Counted from the stretch's first letter, positions 8,096-17,123 are shown. The stretch: DNA of 64,000 bases from Actinopolymorpha singaporensis (GCF_900104745.1 NZ_LT629732.1:4761981-4825980); one strand, 5' to 3'. The notes: generated by a model not told the origin, from the letters alone. Made by a program: numbers and translations.

Positions 8096-9181
8096 GTGAG
8101 CGAGCGGACGCCGACCATCCACGACGTGGCCGCCCGCTGCGGTGTCAACGCCTCCACCGTGTCCAGGGCCTTCTCCCGGCCCGAGCGGGTCAGCCCGGCC
8201 ACCCGGGACCGGATCCACGCGATCGCCGCGGAGATGGGATACCGGCCCAACGCCATCGCCCGCGCCCTGCCGTCCGGGCGCACCCGCACCCTCGGGCTGC
8301 TGGTCCCCGACATCACCAACCCGTTCTTCCTGGACCTCATCCGGGGTGCCGAGCGGGCCGCGGCGGCGGCCGGCTACACCCTGGTGCTGGCCGACACCGA
8401 GGAGACCAGCCAGCAGGAGACGACCGTGGTGGAGCGGCTCACCGGCGCCGTGGACGGGTTCGTGCTCGCCTCCTCCCGGGCGTCGGACCAGCGGCTGCGC
8501 GAGGTGCACGCGAAGACCCGGGTCGTCGTGGTCAACCGCCGGGTCCGTCCGCTGCCGGGCGTCCTGATCGACAGCGCTCTCGGCACCCGGCAGGCCGCCG
8601 AGCACCTGGCCTCGCTCGGGCACCGGCGGATCGCCTACCTCGCCGGGCCGCGCGCTTCCTGGTCCGACGCCCGCCGGTGGCGGACCCTGCAGGCCCTCGC
8701 CCGCCACCGTGACCTCGAGGTGGTCCGGATCGGGCCGCTCGCGCCGACCGTCGAGGCCGGAAAGGCCGCCGCCGACTCCGCGGTGCTGGACGACGTGACC
8801 GCCGTGGTGACGTTCAACGACCTGCTCGCCATCGGGGTGCTCCGCAGGCTGCGCGACCGGGGCATCGACGTACCCGGCCAGATCAGTGTGGTCGGCTGCG
8901 ACGACATCTTCGGCGCCGACTTCTGCCATCCGTCGCTGACCACGCTGGCCGCGCCGATCGAGTCCGCCGGCCGGTCCGCGGTCGACCTCCTGCTCGGCCT
9001 GCTCGGGTACGACGGGCCGGACCGGCCACGCCCCGACGACACCGAGGACGTCGTACTCCCCACCAGTCTGACGATCCGGGAGAGCACCGGTCCCGCACCC
9101 GGCCGCGCACGTGGCCGGTCCCCGCGCCAGCGGGCGGCGACCGACCGGGGCACCGCGAAGGCGGTGGGCGCCTCCCGCTGA
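8096..9181 (+). CDS. LacI-family transcriptional repressor of the uronate island
   Basis: 361 residues. The N-terminal helix-turn-helix and hinge (TIHDVAARCGVNASTVSRAF, then MGYRPNAIARAL) are classical LacI. A periplasmic-binding-protein-like effector domain follows (LVPDITNPFF, ending near ISVVGCDD...TTLAAP). The GTG start at 8096 is set by GGAGGGA at 8081-8087. The basic C-terminal tail (about residues 330-361) is not part of the fold. It is transcribed away from the leftward arm across a 181-bp gap holding the palindromic operator, and toward isomerase-uxaC-uxuB, so it probably controls both arms. The effector is likely a sugar acid or pathway intermediate (inference). Confidence 0.92.
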   Translation: MSERTPTIHDVAARCGVNASTVSRAFSRPERVSPATRDRIHAIAAEMGYRPNAIARALPSGRTRTLGLLVPDITNPFFLDLIRGAERAAAAAGYTLVLADTEETSQQETTVVERLTGAVDGFVLASSRASDQRLREVHAKTRVVVVNRRVRPLPGVLIDSALGTRQAAEHLASLGHRRIAYLAGPRASWSDARRWRTLQALARHRDLEVVRIGPLAPTVEAGKAAADSAVLDDVTAVVTFNDLLAIGVLRRLRDRGIDVPGQISVVGCDDIFGADFCHPSLTTLAAPIESAGRSAVDLLLGLLGYDGPDRPRPDDTEDVVLPTSLTIRESTGPAPGRARGRSPRQRAATDRGTAKAVGASR

Positions 9182-9270
9182 ACCCCGCCGCGCTCCACCA
9201 CTGCCCAGCGACCACTGACCGGCGATCCGGCTCGACGACCACACCCACCCACCACCGGAAGGTGTACGTG

Positions 9271-10098
9271 ATGAAACTCAGCTTCAGCACGCTCGGTTGT
9301 CCGAAGTACACCCTGGACCAGGTTCTTTCCACCGCGACCGACAACGGCTACGACGGGGTCGAGCTCCGCTTCCTGCGCGGCGAGGTCGGTCTGCACGAGC
9401 TGGAGGAGTTCTCCGGGCCGGGGCTGTCCCGCACCCGGGCGAGGTTCGAGGAGGCCGGGGTGGAACTCGCCTGCCTGGACACCAGCGTCCGGTTCACCTC
9501 ACCGGACAAGGACGAGCGCGCGCAGCAGTTGGAGGCAGCGCGCACCTACTCCCGGATCGCGGCCGAGCTCGGCTCGAGCTACATCCGGGTGTTCGGCGGA
9601 GCGGTTCCCGACGAGGGCCCGGAGCGGACGGAGACCACCAAGCGGATCGCCGAGGGGCTCGCCGAGGCGGCCGCCGCCACCCGCGCCGAGGGCGTCACCG
9701 CGGTGCTGGAGACCCACGACAGCTTCTGCACCTCCACCCAGGTGGGCGAACTCCTGTCGTACGCACCGAACGACGACCTCGGCATCCTGTGGGACGTCCT
9801 GCACTCCTACCGCCACGGCGAGCCGCTGGAGCAGACCTGGCGGGCGCTCGGTGACCGCATCCGGCACGTCCACCTCAAGGACTCCGGGTCCTACTCCCCC
9901 ACCGACTTCGACTTCCGGCTCACCGGCGAGGGCACCATGCCGATCGCTGAGTTCGTCCGGCTGCTGGACCGGGAGGGCTACACCGGCTACCTCAGCTTCG
10001 AGTGGGAGAAGGCCTGGCACCCGGAGATCGAGGAGCCGGAGGTCGCGATCCCGCAGTACGCGGAGTACATGCGCAGGCTCGTCCCGGCCGCGAGCTGA
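9271..10098 (+). CDS. Sugar phosphate isomerase/epimerase-like TIM barrel upstream of uxaC
   Basis: 275 residues, xylose isomerase-like TIM barrel. Candidate metal ligands lie in VLETHDSF, ILWDVLHS, HVHLKDS and LSFEWEK. The ATG at 9271 is chosen over the GTG at 9262 because GGAAGG (9257-9262) is spaced correctly only for 9271. It follows lacI by about 90 bp and precedes uxaC by 57 bp on the same strand. It could process a keto-uronate or a hydrolysis product feeding glucuronate isomerase, but no specific activity can be assigned. Confidence 0.84.
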   Translation: MKLSFSTLGCPKYTLDQVLSTATDNGYDGVELRFLRGEVGLHELEEFSGPGLSRTRARFEEAGVELACLDTSVRFTSPDKDERAQQLEAARTYSRIAAELGSSYIRVFGGAVPDEGPERTETTKRIAEGLAEAAAATRAEGVTAVLETHDSFCTSTQVGELLSYAPNDDLGILWDVLHSYRHGEPLEQTWRALGDRIRHVHLKDSGSYSPTDFDFRLTGEGTMPIAEFVRLLDREGYTGYLSFEWEKAWHPEIEEPEVAIPQYAEYMRRLVPAAS

Positions 10099-10155
10099 GC
10101 ACTCACCCACCACGAGCCCGAACGAACACCCGGGCGAACCAGAAGAAGGGACCGG

Positions 10156-11571
10156 ATGACCGACATCGAACTCCACCCGGACCGGCTGTTCCCGACCGAC
10201 CCGAGCGTGCGGTCGATCGCCCGCCGCCTGTACGACGAGGTGGCCGGGCTGCCGATCATCTCCCCGCACGGCCACGTCGACCCGGCGATCCTGGCCGAGG
10301 ACCAGCCGTTCGGCGACCCGGCCAACCTGCTGGTCGTACCCGACCACTACGTCACCCGGCTGCTGCACGCGCACGGCGTGTCGTTCGACAGCCTCGGTGT
10401 CCCGCCGGGCGCACCGAGGGGCGACGCGTCGCCCCGGGAGATCTGGCGGACGTTCTGCTCGCACTGGTGGGCGTTCCGCGGCACTCCTTCGCGGTACTGG
10501 CTGGAGGCGGAGCTGGTGGACGTGTTCGGCGTGCACCTGCGGCCCTCCGCCGACACCGCAGACGAGCTGTTCGACCAGCTCAGCGAGCGGCTCGCGGCAC
10601 CGGAGTTCCGCCCGCGCGCGCTGTACGAGCGGTTCGGGATCGAGGTCCTCGCCACCACCGACGACCCGACCGACGACCTCGCCGCGCACCGGAAGCTCGC
10701 CGACGACGCGGCGTGGAAGGGCCGGGTGGTCCCGACCTTCCGACCCGACCCCTACCTCGAGCCGGCGCGGCCGGACTGGCCCGCCCGGGTGGCGAGGCTG
10801 GGCGAGGTGACGGGCGAGGACACCACCGGCTACGCCGGTTACGTCGCCGCGCTCGAGCAGCGCCGCGCGTACTTCAAACGCAACGGCGCCACCGCCACCG
10901 ACCACGGCCACGCCGACGCGGGCAGCGAGCCGCTGGAGCCGGCCGAGGCGAGCCGGATCTACGCCGCCGCGCTCACCGGCGCGGCCACACCGGAGGAGGC
11001 CACGGCGTTCCGCCGGCACATGTTCACCGAGATGGCCCGGATGGCATCCGAGGACGGCCTGGTGATGCAGGTGCACCCGGGCGTGCTCCGCGACCACCAC
11101 ACCGGGACCTTCGACCGGTACGGCCGCGACGTGGGTGGTGACATCCCGATGACCACGGAGTACACCCGCTCACTGCGGCCGCTGCTGGAGCGGTACGGCA
11201 CCCACCCGAACTTCAGGATGGTGCTGTTCACCGTGGACGAGGACGTGTTCTCGCGCGAGATCGCGCCGCTGGCGGGCTTCTACCCGTCGGTGTTCGTCGG
11301 CGCGCCATGGTGGTTCATCGACACCCCGGACGCCATCAGAAGGTTCCGCGAGGCGGTCACCGACACGGTCGGCTTCCACAAGACGGCCGGCTTCGTCGAC
11401 GACACCCGCGCCTACTGCTCGATCCCGGTGCGCCACGACATGGCCCGCCGGCTCGACTGTGGGTTCCTCGCCCGACTGGTCGCCGAGCACCGGCTGCCCG
11501 AGGACGAGGCGGCCGACACCGCCGCCGACCTCGCGTACCGGCTGCCCGCCTCGACCTTCCGCGTCGCATGA
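10156..11571 (+). CDS. uxaC: Glucuronate isomerase (uronate isomerase)
   Basis: 471 residues, full length for UxaC, an amidohydrolase-superfamily enzyme that interconverts D-glucuronate and D-fructuronate (and galacturonate/tagaturonate). Seen are the metal motif SPHGHVDP near residue 37, the Trp/Arg-rich central part, the QVHPG segment near residue 310, and the C-terminal GAPWWF...VGFHKTAGFVDD and IPVRHDM(A)RR blocks. The ATG start has AGAAGGGA directly upstream. Its stop overlaps the start of uxuB (ATGA), so the two sequential steps are translationally coupled. Confidence 0.95.
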   Translation: MTDIELHPDRLFPTDPSVRSIARRLYDEVAGLPIISPHGHVDPAILAEDQPFGDPANLLVVPDHYVTRLLHAHGVSFDSLGVPPGAPRGDASPREIWRTFCSHWWAFRGTPSRYWLEAELVDVFGVHLRPSADTADELFDQLSERLAAPEFRPRALYERFGIEVLATTDDPTDDLAAHRKLADDAAWKGRVVPTFRPDPYLEPARPDWPARVARLGEVTGEDTTGYAGYVAALEQRRAYFKRNGATATDHGHADAGSEPLEPAEASRIYAAALTGAATPEEATAFRRHMFTEMARMASEDGLVMQVHPGVLRDHHTGTFDRYGRDVGGDIPMTTEYTRSLRPLLERYGTHPNFRMVLFTVDEDVFSREIAPLAGFYPSVFVGAPWWFIDTPDAIRRFREAVTDTVGFHKTAGFVDDTRAYCSIPVRHDMARRLDCGFLARLVAEHRLPEDEAADTAADLAYRLPASTFRVA

Positions 11572-12944
11572 GGCGGCTCACGAGGGCCGAGGCCGGAGCC
11601 GGCGACGCGAGCCCCGTCCGGGTCGTGCACCTCGGGCTCGGCGCCTTCTTCCGGGCCCACCAGGCGTGGTACACCCACCGGGCGAACACCGCGGACCCGA
11701 CCGGCGAACCGGCCGGCATCGTGGCGTTCACCGGCCGGCGGCCCGACGCCGCCCGGCCGCTCGCGGACCAGGACGGCCTCTACCACCTGCTGGTCCGCGA
11801 CCGCGACGGCGACCGGACCGAGCTCGTCACCAGCCTGTCCGGGGCGTACGACGGAGCCGACGCGAAGCGGCGTGACGGCGCGCTCGCCGACCCGGCCGTC
11901 AGCACCGTCACCCTCACCATCACCGAGGCCGGCTACCTGCGGGCCGCGGACGGCGCGCCCGACCTGGCCGACCCGCGGCTCGCCGGTGACCTGGAGCGGC
12001 TGCGCGCCGGTGACTCGGCCGTGTCCACCGCGCCGGGGCGGTTGCTGGCCGGGCTGGCCGCGCGCCGGGCCGCCGACGCCGGCCCGCTCGCCGTCGTACC
12101 CTGCGACAACCTGGTGGACAACGGCGCCACGGTGGCCCGGGTGCTGACCGGGGTCGCGGAGGCGGTCGACGACGGCCTCGCCGCGTGGGTACGCGCGAAC
12201 GTGTCGTTCGTCTCCACCACCGTCGACCGGATCACGCCCGCGACCACGCCGGGAGACCGCGAGGTCATCGCCTCCCTGAGCGGCTTCGCCGACCAGGCGC
12301 CGGTGGTCACCGAACCGTTCACCGAGTGGGTGCTGGCCGGGGACTTCCCGGCCGGCCGGCCCGCCTGGGAGCACGCAGGCGCGCGGTTCGTCGACGACGT
12401 GCGGCCGTTCGAGCAGCGCAAGCTGTGGTTGCTCAACGGCGCGCACTCCCTACTGGCGTACGCGGGCCCGACCCGAGGCCACGAGACCGTGGCGGAGGCG
12501 ATCGCCGACCCCGTGTGCCGGGGCTGGGTCGACGCCTGGTGGGACGCGGCGGCCAGGCACCTGGCGCTGGACGCGGCGGACATCGCGAAGTACCGCGACG
12601 ACCTCGTGGAGCGGTTCGCCAACCCGCGCATCCGGCACGCGCTGGCACAGATCGCGATGGACGGCTCGCAGAAGCTGCCGATCCGGGTGCTGCCGGTGCT
12701 GACCCGCGAACGCGCGGACGGCGTGCTCCCCGAGGGTGGAGTGGTCGCCCTGGCCGGCTGGCTGGCCCACCTGCGTGACGGGACGCGCGTACGCGACCCG
12801 CGCGGGGAGGAACTCCTCGGCCTGGCCGACGGACCGGTGGACGACGTCGTACCCAGGGTGCTCGCCGTCCTCGACCCGGCCCTGGCCGACGACGCCGAAC
12901 TGCTGGCCGGAGTACGCGAGAAGCTCACCGAACTGGCGAGGTGA
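11568..12944 (+). CDS. uxuB: Mannitol dehydrogenase-family fructuronate reductase
   Basis: 458 residues. This long-chain polyol dehydrogenase reduces D-fructuronate to D-mannonate with NADH. The N-terminal Rossmann segment VVHLGLGAFFRAHQAWY, the VVPCDNLVDNG block near residue 180, the TTVDRITPAT motif, and the catalytic-region KLWLLNGAHSLLAY (Lys, Asn, His) are all present. The start is fixed by the ATGA overlap with uxaC; an earlier in-frame start would lie inside uxaC. Coupling to glucuronate isomerase argues for fructuronate rather than mannitol as substrate. A strong terminator follows 30 bp after the stop. No uxuA lies next to it. Confidence 0.92.
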   Translation: MRRLTRAEAGAGDASPVRVVHLGLGAFFRAHQAWYTHRANTADPTGEPAGIVAFTGRRPDAARPLADQDGLYHLLVRDRDGDRTELVTSLSGAYDGADAKRRDGALADPAVSTVTLTITEAGYLRAADGAPDLADPRLAGDLERLRAGDSAVSTAPGRLLAGLAARRAADAGPLAVVPCDNLVDNGATVARVLTGVAEAVDDGLAAWVRANVSFVSTTVDRITPATTPGDREVIASLSGFADQAPVVTEPFTEWVLAGDFPAGRPAWEHAGARFVDDVRPFEQRKLWLLNGAHSLLAYAGPTRGHETVAEAIADPVCRGWVDAWWDAAARHLALDAADIAKYRDDLVERFANPRIRHALAQIAMDGSQKLPIRVLPVLTRERADGVLPEGGVVALAGWLAHLRDGTRVRDPRGEELLGLADGPVDDVVPRVLAVLDPALADDAELLAGVREKLTELAR

Positions 12945-12974
12945 GCCGGGCCGGGAAACCGGCCGACATCGTGG

Positions 12975-13007
12975 AGAGGGGCCGTCCGCTCGGACGGCCC
13001 CTCTTTT
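12975..13007 (+). terminator. Rho-independent terminator after uxuB
   Basis: A perfect 14-bp inverted repeat (arms AGAGGGGCCGTCCG and CGGACGGCCCCTCT), GC-rich at the core, is followed by a TTTT run at 13004-13007. It lies 30 bp after the uxuB stop and closes the rightward arm of the island. Confidence 0.9.
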
Positions 13008-13162
13008 CGGCAGGTGACGTCAGACCGGTCGGGCTGGGCTGGTTGGGGACGTTCCGTCCTGGGTAGGGCAGTACGGCAGGCGTATGGCCTGCAACAGTGC
13101 CGTCGGTGTCGCCCTGGTACCCGGGTGACTCCGCGTCCGACGTCGATCCAGGAGCCCGGCAC

Positions 13163-13492
13163 ATGACGCCCCTGCCGCCCCTCGTCCGCGAAACCGCCGC
13201 GACCGCTGAGCCCCACGCGACCGCCGACCCCGACGCGACCGCCGCCGCGGAGTCCGCGCGCGCGGAGCCCCGGCACGAGCCGGGCATGGGCCCGGCCGCG
13301 CTCGCGATCCGCGTTCCTCCCGCGCAGGTGGACCCCGGTCGGCACCGCAGGCCGCACTCGGCCGTACGCCCGCCCGCTGCGGCACTCGTCTCCGGCCTGC
13401 TCTACCTGGTGACCGCCGGGCGGCTGGCGAGGTTCCGCGCCCGCGGCGCGCGGGTGCTGGCCGCGGCCGACGGCGGCAGCGCCGCGAGCTGA
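13163..13492 (+). CDS. Small hypothetical protein with one hydrophobic segment
   Basis: 109 residues, no family recognised. The first 70 residues are Ala/Pro/Glu/Arg-rich and look disordered. A short hydrophobic stretch (about residues 72-86, ALVSGLLYLVTAGRLA) is followed by a basic tail, as in a small membrane-tethered protein. The ATG at 13163 has AGGAG 8 bases upstream, which is the main support. It follows the uxuB terminator and converges with the oxidoreductase at 13540. It could equally be a spurious open frame in GC-rich DNA; no other gene was seen in this roughly 600-bp interval. Confidence 0.4.
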   Translation: MTPLPPLVRETAATAEPHATADPDATAAAESARAEPRHEPGMGPAALAIRVPPAQVDPGRHRRPHSAVRPPAAALVSGLLYLVTAGRLARFRARGARVLAAADGGSAAS

Positions 13493-13539
13493 GCGGTTCG
13501 CGGCGGCCCGGCCTGCGTACCAACCAGAACGTCGTCGCC

Positions 13540-14688
13540 CTAGAACGTCGTCGTCAGTTCCAGCGCCCGGCCGGTCCGGGCGGACTCGGCGACCTTCAGC
13601 ATGATCTCCAGCGCATGCCGGCCGTGTTCGGCACTGAGCGTGGGCCGCTCACCCGTCCGTACGCAGTCGGCGAGGTGCTCGACGACCACCGCCCGGTGCA
13701 GCAGGTCGTGCCGCGCCTGGCTCTGCCGCAGGTGACCCCAACCGGCCGGCTGGACCCAGCCGTCCATGCCGGGCAGCGCGTCCACACGGTAGACCTCGAG
13801 CGGCGATTCGCCGCCGCGGCCGTCCTTGATGTTCAGGGTGCCTCTGCGGCCGAAGATCTCGATCTTCGGGCTCCTGGCCGCGTGGACGTTGAACGTGCCG
13901 TCCACGACCGCGAACGTCGCGCCGCCGAAATCCAGCATGAACAGCGTGTTGTCGTCGGTGGTGACGTCCATGACCGTCCCGCCGAACGGCCCGGTGCCGC
14001 GTACCGTCCGGGTGGGCTCGGTGATGCCGGAGAACGCCACCACCCGCTTCGCGGGACCGAGCAGCGCGGTGATCTCGTGGATGCCGTACACCCCCATGTC
14101 CAGCAGCGGGCCCGAACCCCGCTGGTAGAACCAGCTGGGGTCGGTGGGCCAGCCGTACGGCCCGCCACCTGGTCCGGCGTGCGAGCTGCGCACCCGGGCG
14201 AACGCGACCCTTCCGATCGCGTCCAGGTCGAGCAGCCGCCGCGCCTCCTGGTAGGTGGGGAACAACGCGTCCGGGGGCGCGCACACCACGGTCAGGTTCC
14301 CGGCAGCGGCGAGCTCGATGATCTCGTCCGCCTCGTCCATCGTGTTGGCCAGCGGCTTCTCGGTGGCGAGGTGCTTGCCTGCGCGCAGGATCGCAAGCGA
14401 CGTCCGGCCGTGGAACCCGATCGGCGTCAGGTTCACCACCGCGTCCAGGTCGGCGCCTTCCAGCATGGCTTCCAGGCTCGGGTAGGCGGCGGGGACACAG
14501 AACTCCTTCGCCACCGCCTCGGCGCGTTCGAACACCACGTCGGCGACCGCCGCCACGGTCACCTTCTCGGCAATCCACTGCATGTTCGGGAGTACGCCCA
14601 CTCCGGTGGTTGCGATCATCCCGGTGCCCAGGATCCCCACCCGCAGCGGCTCCTGGCCGCCTTCGGTCCTCGTGCCCAACGTCGTCAT
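13540..14688 (-). CDS. Gfo/Idh/MocA family oxidoreductase
   Basis: 382 residues. The Rossmann motif GILGTGMIATTG is near residues 18-29, EKPLANT (catalytic Lys) near residue 110, and the C-terminal domain has GPLLDMGVYGIHEITALLG with the active-site His. The ATG at 14688 is preceded by GGAGGT at good spacing. It is transcribed alone, convergent with the small hypothetical gene and separated from uxuB by its terminator, so it is probably a separate unit. The substrate (a sugar, inositol or glycoside) is unknown. It is distinct from the oxidoreductases at 5889 and 59199. Confidence 0.87.
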   Translation of the reverse strand: MTTLGTRTEGGQEPLRVGILGTGMIATTGVGVLPNMQWIAEKVTVAAVADVVFERAEAVAKEFCVPAAYPSLEAMLEGADLDAVVNLTPIGFHGRTSLAILRAGKHLATEKPLANTMDEADEIIELAAAGNLTVVCAPPDALFPTYQEARRLLDLDAIGRVAFARVRSSHAGPGGGPYGWPTDPSWFYQRGSGPLLDMGVYGIHEITALLGPAKRVVAFSGITEPTRTVRGTGPFGGTVMDVTTDDNTLFMLDFGGATFAVVDGTFNVHAARSPKIEIFGRRGTLNIKDGRGGESPLEVYRVDALPGMDGWVQPAGWGHLRQSQARHDLLHRAVVVEHLADCVRTGERPTLSAEHGRHALEIMLKVAESARTGRALELTTTF

Positions 14689-14900
14689 ACCGACCTCCGC
14701 GGTCCGCGCGATCTTTCGCCGACGTCGCTGAGCATGATCCGGCCTTCGGAGAGCGTGGGGCCCGCGTGCCGGAGACGGCCATCACCGTCCGGGATCGGCG
14801 CGCGGCGCCGCTCCGGATCAGGCCGGTACCCGAGCCGGTTCCGGTGTACGGAGTAGCGTCGGGGTCGGTCGGGTTGATCGGGTCGGTCGGGATCAGACGG

Positions 14901-14972
14901 TGGGGCCGGACGGGATCGAACCGCCGACACTCGCGGTGTAAACGCGATGCTCTACCACTGAGCTACGGCCCC
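14901..14972 (-). tRNA. tRNA-Val (anticodon UAC)
   Basis: The reverse complement folds into a full cloverleaf. It has the acceptor stem GGGGCCG/CGGCCCC, a D-arm with GCTC...GAGC, the anticodon stem TCGCG/CGCGA with loop TTTACAC (anticodon TAC, reading GUA), and a T-arm with GGTTCGATCC. The discriminator base is A and the genomic 3' sequence is CCG, so the CCA end must be added after transcription. It lies alone between the oxidoreductase and ahpE. Confidence 0.96.
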
Positions 14973-15055
14973 CGGGTCGAGGCGACAGATTACCCGGTCC
15001 GGCGATCAACCCCGCACCAGGGCACACCGCGAGGTCGGGCGACCGGGACGGACGA

Positions 15056-15607
15056 CTAAAGCCGCTCCAGGGCCGCAAGGTAGTCGTCGACCGCACGCGC
15101 GTCCGGGATGGCGTTGACGACCTGCCAGCGGATCGTTCCGGCGCGGTCGATCACGAAGGTGCCGCGCAGGGCGCAGCCCCGGTCGGCGTCGAAGACTCCG
15201 TAGGCGCGGGCCACCGCACCATGCGGCCAGAAGTCCGACAGCAGCGGGAACGTCAGCGACTCCCGCTCGGCGAACACCCGGAGCGAGAACATCGAGTCGC
15301 AGGAGATCGCGAGCACCCGGGCGTCCAGTGCCGCGAACCGCGGCTGAGCCTTCTGGAGCACCTTCAGCTCGCCGGTGCACACCCCGGTGAAGGCGAACGG
15401 GTAGAAGACCACGACCGTGTGCCCGGCTGCAACCCTGCCGGGCTCGGCGGTGCCGGTGCCGGTGCCGGTGCCCTCCGCGTCCTCCGCCCCGTCCGAAACG
15501 GTCGTACGGAGGCGTACCTCCGCACCGTGCTGGTCGTTCAGGGCGAAGTCCGGCGCCTGCACTCCCACCAGCGACGGCTGCGGGTCCTGCGTCGTGGCCG
15601 CGTCCAC
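15056..15607 (-). CDS. ahpE: AhpE-type 1-Cys peroxiredoxin
   Basis: 183 residues. Thioredoxin-fold peroxidase reducing hydroperoxides and peroxynitrite. The peroxidatic cysteine is in YPFAFTGVCTGEL and the conserved Arg in the GCALRGTFVID segment. The GTG at 15607 is chosen because AGGGAGG lies just upstream; a longer ATG-initiated version would add a Gly/Arg-rich stretch with no similarity. Between the first strands there is an odd Gly-Thr insert (GTGTGTG) from a GGTGCC hexamer repeat, in a loop that is shorter in typical AhpE. It neighbours DUF3052 and aceE as in M. tuberculosis (Rv2238c, Rv2239c, Rv2241). Confidence 0.9.
   Translation of the reverse strand: MDAATTQDPQPSLVGVQAPDFALNDQHGAEVRLRTTVSDGAEDAEGTGTGTGTAEPGRVAAGHTVVVFYPFAFTGVCTGELKVLQKAQPRFAALDARVLAISCDSMFSLRVFAERESLTFPLLSDFWPHGAVARAYGVFDADRGCALRGTFVIDRAGTIRWQVVNAIPDARAVDDYLAALERL
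15449..15473. repeat. GGTGCC hexamer run inside ahpE
   Basis: Four tandem copies of a 6-bp unit encode the Gly-Thr insert of the peroxiredoxin. Copy number could vary by slippage without changing frame. Confidence 0.8.
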
Positions 15608-15763
15608 GGCACGTCCCTCCCTCTCCCCTGGCCCCCGTCCACGGCCCGGCGCCCCACAAATCCTCGGGCCGCGCCCGCCGGCCTCCCCACAGCCGGCGAA
15701 CGCCGCCACACGAACCAGCGCTGCGGGCCCCGGCGCTGCCGGACCCCAGGCACAGCCGGATGT

Positions 15764-16195
15764 TCAGCGCTGCCGGGTCTTCGGCGTGGCCAGCCGGGTG
15801 CCGAGCCAGTCCGGTGCCACGGACTTGCTGGTTGTCGTGGAAAGACCCGCGGTGGGCGCCGACTCCGCGATGTCGCTGGCCTCGACGTAGCCGTCCCGGC
15901 CGACCTTCGGTGTCAACAGCCAGATGACACCGCCGTCGGTGAGGTCCGGTTTGGTGTCGACCAGCGCGTCCACCAGGTCGCCGTCGTCCTCCCGCCACCA
16001 CAAGATGACGGCGTCGACCACCTCGTCGTAGTCCTCGTCCACGAGGTCGTTCCCGGTGTGCTCTTCGATCGCCCGGCGCAGGTCCTCGTCACAGTCCTCG
16101 TCCCAACCGAGCTCCTGCACCACCATGCCGGGCTGCAGGCCCAGCCGCTCTGCTGGCCCAGACTGGCCTTCGGCCTCGCCTGCGGTCGCGCTCAC
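15764..16195 (-). CDS. DUF3052 family protein (Rv2239c-like)
   Basis: 143 residues, an actinobacterial family of unknown function. Characteristic features are the N-terminal AERLGLQPGMVVQELGWD block, a run of acidic residues (DEDCDEDLRRAIEEHTG), the VDAVILWWREDDGDLVD core and a VIWLLTPK segment. The GTG at 16195 (SATAGEAEG, the usual family start) has GGAGGG about 10 bases upstream. The upstream reading frame is also open but carries no similarity. Conserved linkage to aceE suggests a link with central metabolism or stress, but this is guilt by association only. Confidence 0.88.
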   Translation of the reverse strand: MSATAGEAEGQSGPAERLGLQPGMVVQELGWDEDCDEDLRRAIEEHTGNDLVDEDYDEVVDAVILWWREDDGDLVDALVDTKPDLTDGGVIWLLTPKVGRDGYVEASDIAESAPTAGLSTTTSKSVAPDWLGTRLATPKTRQR

Positions 16196-16338
16196 GAGTC
16201 CCGCCCTCCATTTCTCGAAAGTTAGTTGTTGGCCGGTAGTCCAGCGTCCCGGCGCGTCGTACGCAAGTGCCCACGGAGTGTCGTACCGCGCGTCCACCCG
16301 TCGCGACGTGTCGCTCATACGGACAGTCTCAGGCAGTC

Positions 16339-16752
16339 TCAGCCCTGGAGCAGTGACAACCGGACCTTTCGCCGCGGATTGTCGCGGTTGGTGTCGACCA
16401 GGCACACCCGCTGCCAGGTTCCGAGCGCCAACCGACCGGCCACGACAGGAAGCGTTGCATACGGCGGAACGAACGCGGGCACCACGTGGTCGCGACCGTG
16501 CCCGGGCGAGCCGTGCCGATGCCGCCAGCCGAAGTCGCCGGGCAGTACGGCGCCGAGCACGGCGAGCAGGTCGTCGTCGCTTCCGGACCCGGTCTCGATC
16601 ACGGCCACGCCGGCGGTCGCGTGCGGGACGAACACGTGCAGCAGCCCGTCGCCATCCTGGGCGGCCGCCGCGACGAACCGCTCGCACTCGTCGGTGAGGT
16701 CGTACACCACCTCGTCGGAGCCGGTGCGGACATCCACCACTTCACTGCGCAT
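16339..16752 (-). CDS. YjbQ/UPF0047 family protein
   Basis: 137 residues, full length for the family. The C-terminal block (RLALGTWQRVCLVDTNRDNPRRKVRL) is split here by the signature G-x-WQ...D-x-N. HVFVPHATAGVAVIE and the His-rich HRHGSPGHGRDH provide the conserved His/Glu surface pocket. The E. coli homologue YjbQ has weak thiamine-phosphate synthase activity; the true role is unsettled. The ATG at 16752 is the only start near the conserved N-terminus. It lies divergent to aceE and in line with DUF3052 (143-bp gap). Confidence 0.88.
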   Translation of the reverse strand: MRSEVVDVRTGSDEVVYDLTDECERFVAAAAQDGDGLLHVFVPHATAGVAVIETGSGSDDDLLAVLGAVLPGDFGWRHRHGSPGHGRDHVVPAFVPPYATLPVVAGRLALGTWQRVCLVDTNRDNPRRKVRLSLLQG

Positions 16753-17123
16753 ATCGGCCTTTCGGTGAGAAACGGGTGAGAACGGGCTCGAGAACGTGAC
16801 GATCAGGTGGGAGTTCTGGCGAGCGCCCCACGGCCAGGAGGATTTCCGGCATGGTGCCCGAGTCCGGAAACGCACCAGACACTGGTACCCGGCCGCGAAT
16901 GGGACGACGTAGGGTTGGCTCCCGGTTTCACCCTGACGCCGCGGTGCGGGCTCCGGGTCGAGGCCACGGGCCGCCACCATGGCCCGGTGTCGGCGTTCGG
17001 CCCCCGGAAAGGCACCACCGGGACCGGGGACGACTCCTGCTCTCCCGCGAGAGACTATGAGAGTCAGGACGACAATGCACTACCTGGTGGGAGCACCCCC
17101 ACACCCCCGAGAAAGGGATCGCC
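16753..17123. other. Intergenic region between yjbQ and aceE
   Basis: 371 bp with no convincing gene. It must hold the divergent promoters of yjbQ and aceE. A short imperfect inverted repeat (CTCTCCCGCGAGAG, 17039-17052) lies about 70 bp before the aceE start. I could not pick a -35/-10 pair with confidence. Confidence 0.5.

Noticed and set aside
14880-15000. Integration site at the tRNA-Val gene
   Set aside because: No integrase, direct repeat of the tRNA 3' end or foreign base composition was seen nearby.
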